This document shows positions 51,047 to 51,740 of a DNA stretch of 51,740 nucleotides, in pieces. Under the pieces are notes generated by a model. That model did no database searches. It was not told the origin of the DNA and was given only the letters and a program-made list of their open reading frames with translations. Source of the stretch: Pseudomonadota bacterium (GTDB lineage: Bacteria > Pseudomonadota > Gammaproteobacteria > Burkholderiales > Burkholderiaceae); the NCBI GenBank assembly GCA_029777935.1, contig JAKORH010000298.1, forward strand, positions 1-51,740, in the 5' to 3' direction. The position numbers and the translations under genes were made by a program. How positions within the stretch are numbered: the first letter of the stretch is position 1; the number at the start of each line of letters is the position of its first letter.

Positions 51047-51520
51047 ATGGCAGTCCCGCTTTCGCTGCGGGTCAACGGCAAGGCCGTCTCGGCCGACGTT
51101 GCGCCCGACACCCTGCTCGTCACATTCCTGCGCGAACACATGCGTCTGACCGGTACTCACGTCGGCTGCGACACCGGCCAGTGCGGTGCGTGCACGATTC
51201 TCGTCAACGGCCGCGCAGTGAAGAGCTGCAACCTGCTCGCCGCGCAGGTGCAGGGCGCGGAGCTCACGACGATCGAGGGCATCACGCCGGCCGACGGCAC
51301 GATGCATCCGATGCAGGCGGCGTTCAAGACCTGCCACGGCCTGCAGTGCGGCTTCTGCACGCCGGGAATGGTGATGAGCGCGATCGATCTCGTGACGCAT
51401 CACCCGCACGCGAACGAGCGCGAGGTGCGCGAAGGGCTCGAAGGCAACTTCTGCCGGTGCACCGGCTACCAGAATATCGTCAAGGCCGTGCTGCAGGGCG
51501 CGCAGGCGATGGGCAAATAG
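51047..51520 (+). CDS. [2Fe-2S] subunit of a molybdenum hydroxylase (CoxS/IorA type)
   Basis: The 157-residue protein has all eight cluster cysteines of the xanthine-oxidase family small subunit: C41, C46, C49 and C61 in the plant-type ferredoxin domain, then C101, C104, C136 and C138 in the helical domain. No signal peptide is present. Such subunits move electrons from a Mo-containing large subunit of, for example, isoquinoline oxidoreductase or aldehyde oxidase. No large subunit is seen in the remaining 220 bases, which instead carry a probable transposase on the other strand. An AGGAG at proper distance marks the ATG. Confidence 0.92.
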   Translation: MAVPLSLRVNGKAVSADVAPDTLLVTFLREHMRLTGTHVGCDTGQCGACTILVNGRAVKSCNLLAAQVQGAELTTIEGITPADGTMHPMQAAFKTCHGLQCGFCTPGMVMSAIDLVTHHPHANEREVREGLEGNFCRCTGYQNIVKAVLQGAQAMGK

Positions 51521-51565
51521 GGCTGTGTCATTCCCGCGGAAGCGCACTGCTGTCCGGGATAATTT

Positions 51566-51740
51566 TCATGCGAACAGGGCGGGTTGTAGGCGGGCGAATT
51601 CGGCGTGCTGCTGTCTTCGTCGTCGCAGCATTTCGGTTTCGGTGGCGGGGCGCTGAAACAGCGTGGCGCGCACCTCGCCGAGCAGTTGCCACAAGCTGAG
51701 GGTCAGCCCATGGGTCTGCCGATACAGCGCCAGCAGCAGA
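51566..51740 (-). mobile_element. 3' end of a probable transposase gene, cut by the right edge
   Basis: On the minus strand a frame runs from the window edge to a stop at 51566-51568, giving 57 codons rich in arginine and glutamine with GLTLSLWQLLGEVRATLF and EMLRRRRQQHAEFA. It resembles the C-terminus of IS transposases, but I cannot assign the family. The sequence just outside, TGTCCGGGATAATTTT, could be part of a terminal repeat. Only this end is visible. Confidence 0.4.

Noticed and set aside
51548..51568. CGGGATAA near the right edge as another activator site
   Set aside because: The TTGCCGA half is missing, and the sequence is better explained as part of an insertion-sequence end.

Overview
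The window is uniformly very GC-rich chromosomal DNA with short intergenic gaps. Its gene content points to a betaproteobacterium, probably Burkholderiales or a relative: an aromatic amine dehydrogenase cluster of the Alcaligenes type, Pel polysaccharide genes, a PEP-CTERM remnant, and DUF1329/DUF1302/RND genes. This placement is inference from gene content, and no rRNA or tRNA gene was seen.

Layout. 1-5065 (minus): the start of a Pel exopolysaccharide operon (pelA, then pelB, which runs off the left edge). 5180-7119 (plus): a YgiB-like lipoprotein, a glutathionylspermidine-synthase-like ligase and a DUF350 membrane protein. 7139-12100 (minus): two tandem paralogous NHL-repeat lipoproteins. 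12199-13200: an XdhC-type molybdenum-cofactor protein. 13374-14441: a truncated PEP-CTERM gene beside a VapBC-type toxin-antitoxin pair. 14452-23135 (minus): a complete quinohemoprotein amine dehydrogenase (QHNDH) operon, in transcription order qhpA, qhpD, qhpC, qhpB, a UbiV-like U32 gene, a UbiU-like U32 gene, qhpF, qhpE. 23691-25140 (minus): an NTF2-like gene, a hydroxylaminobenzene-mutase-like membrane protein, and hicB with a broken hicA. 25539-31789 (plus): a BTAD/ATPase/TPR regulator, then a methyltransferase, a diiron protein and an alpha/beta hydrolase. 32184-36715 (minus): a secreted protein, a TonB-like protein with a 120-bp tandem-repeat coiled coil, and a trypsin-like protease. 37033-39961: an AraC-family regulator divergent from an acyl-CoA synthetase. 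40245-44101 (plus): the aromatic amine dehydrogenase operon aauBEDA plus two c-type cytochromes. 44134-50932 (plus): DUF1329, DUF1302, an RND/MMPL transporter and a Ycf48-like protein. 51047-51520: a [2Fe-2S] subunit of a molybdenum hydroxylase. 51566-51740: the end of a probable transposase gene.

How it works together. Two unrelated peptide-quinone amine dehydrogenases lie about 17 kb apart. One is QHNDH, with a CTQ cofactor and thioether crosslinks made by a radical SAM enzyme. The other is AADH, with a TTQ cofactor. Both deaminate primary amines in the periplasm and pass electrons to c-type cytochromes. An almost invariant 23-bp element (20 of 23 positions identical) lies upstream of qhpA, of the acyl-CoA synthetase and of aauB. 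In each case it sits 27-28 bp before a plausible -10 hexamer, which suggests one amine regulon, most simply run by the AraC-family protein at 37033-38034.

The most notable point is that the QHNDH operon has no flavin monooxygenase QhpG, the enzyme known to hydroxylate the CTQ-precursor tryptophan. In its place are two translationally coupled U32-family proteins with the cysteine patterns of UbiV and UbiU, an O2-independent hydroxylase pair. I propose that they hydroxylate the tryptophan of QhpC without oxygen.
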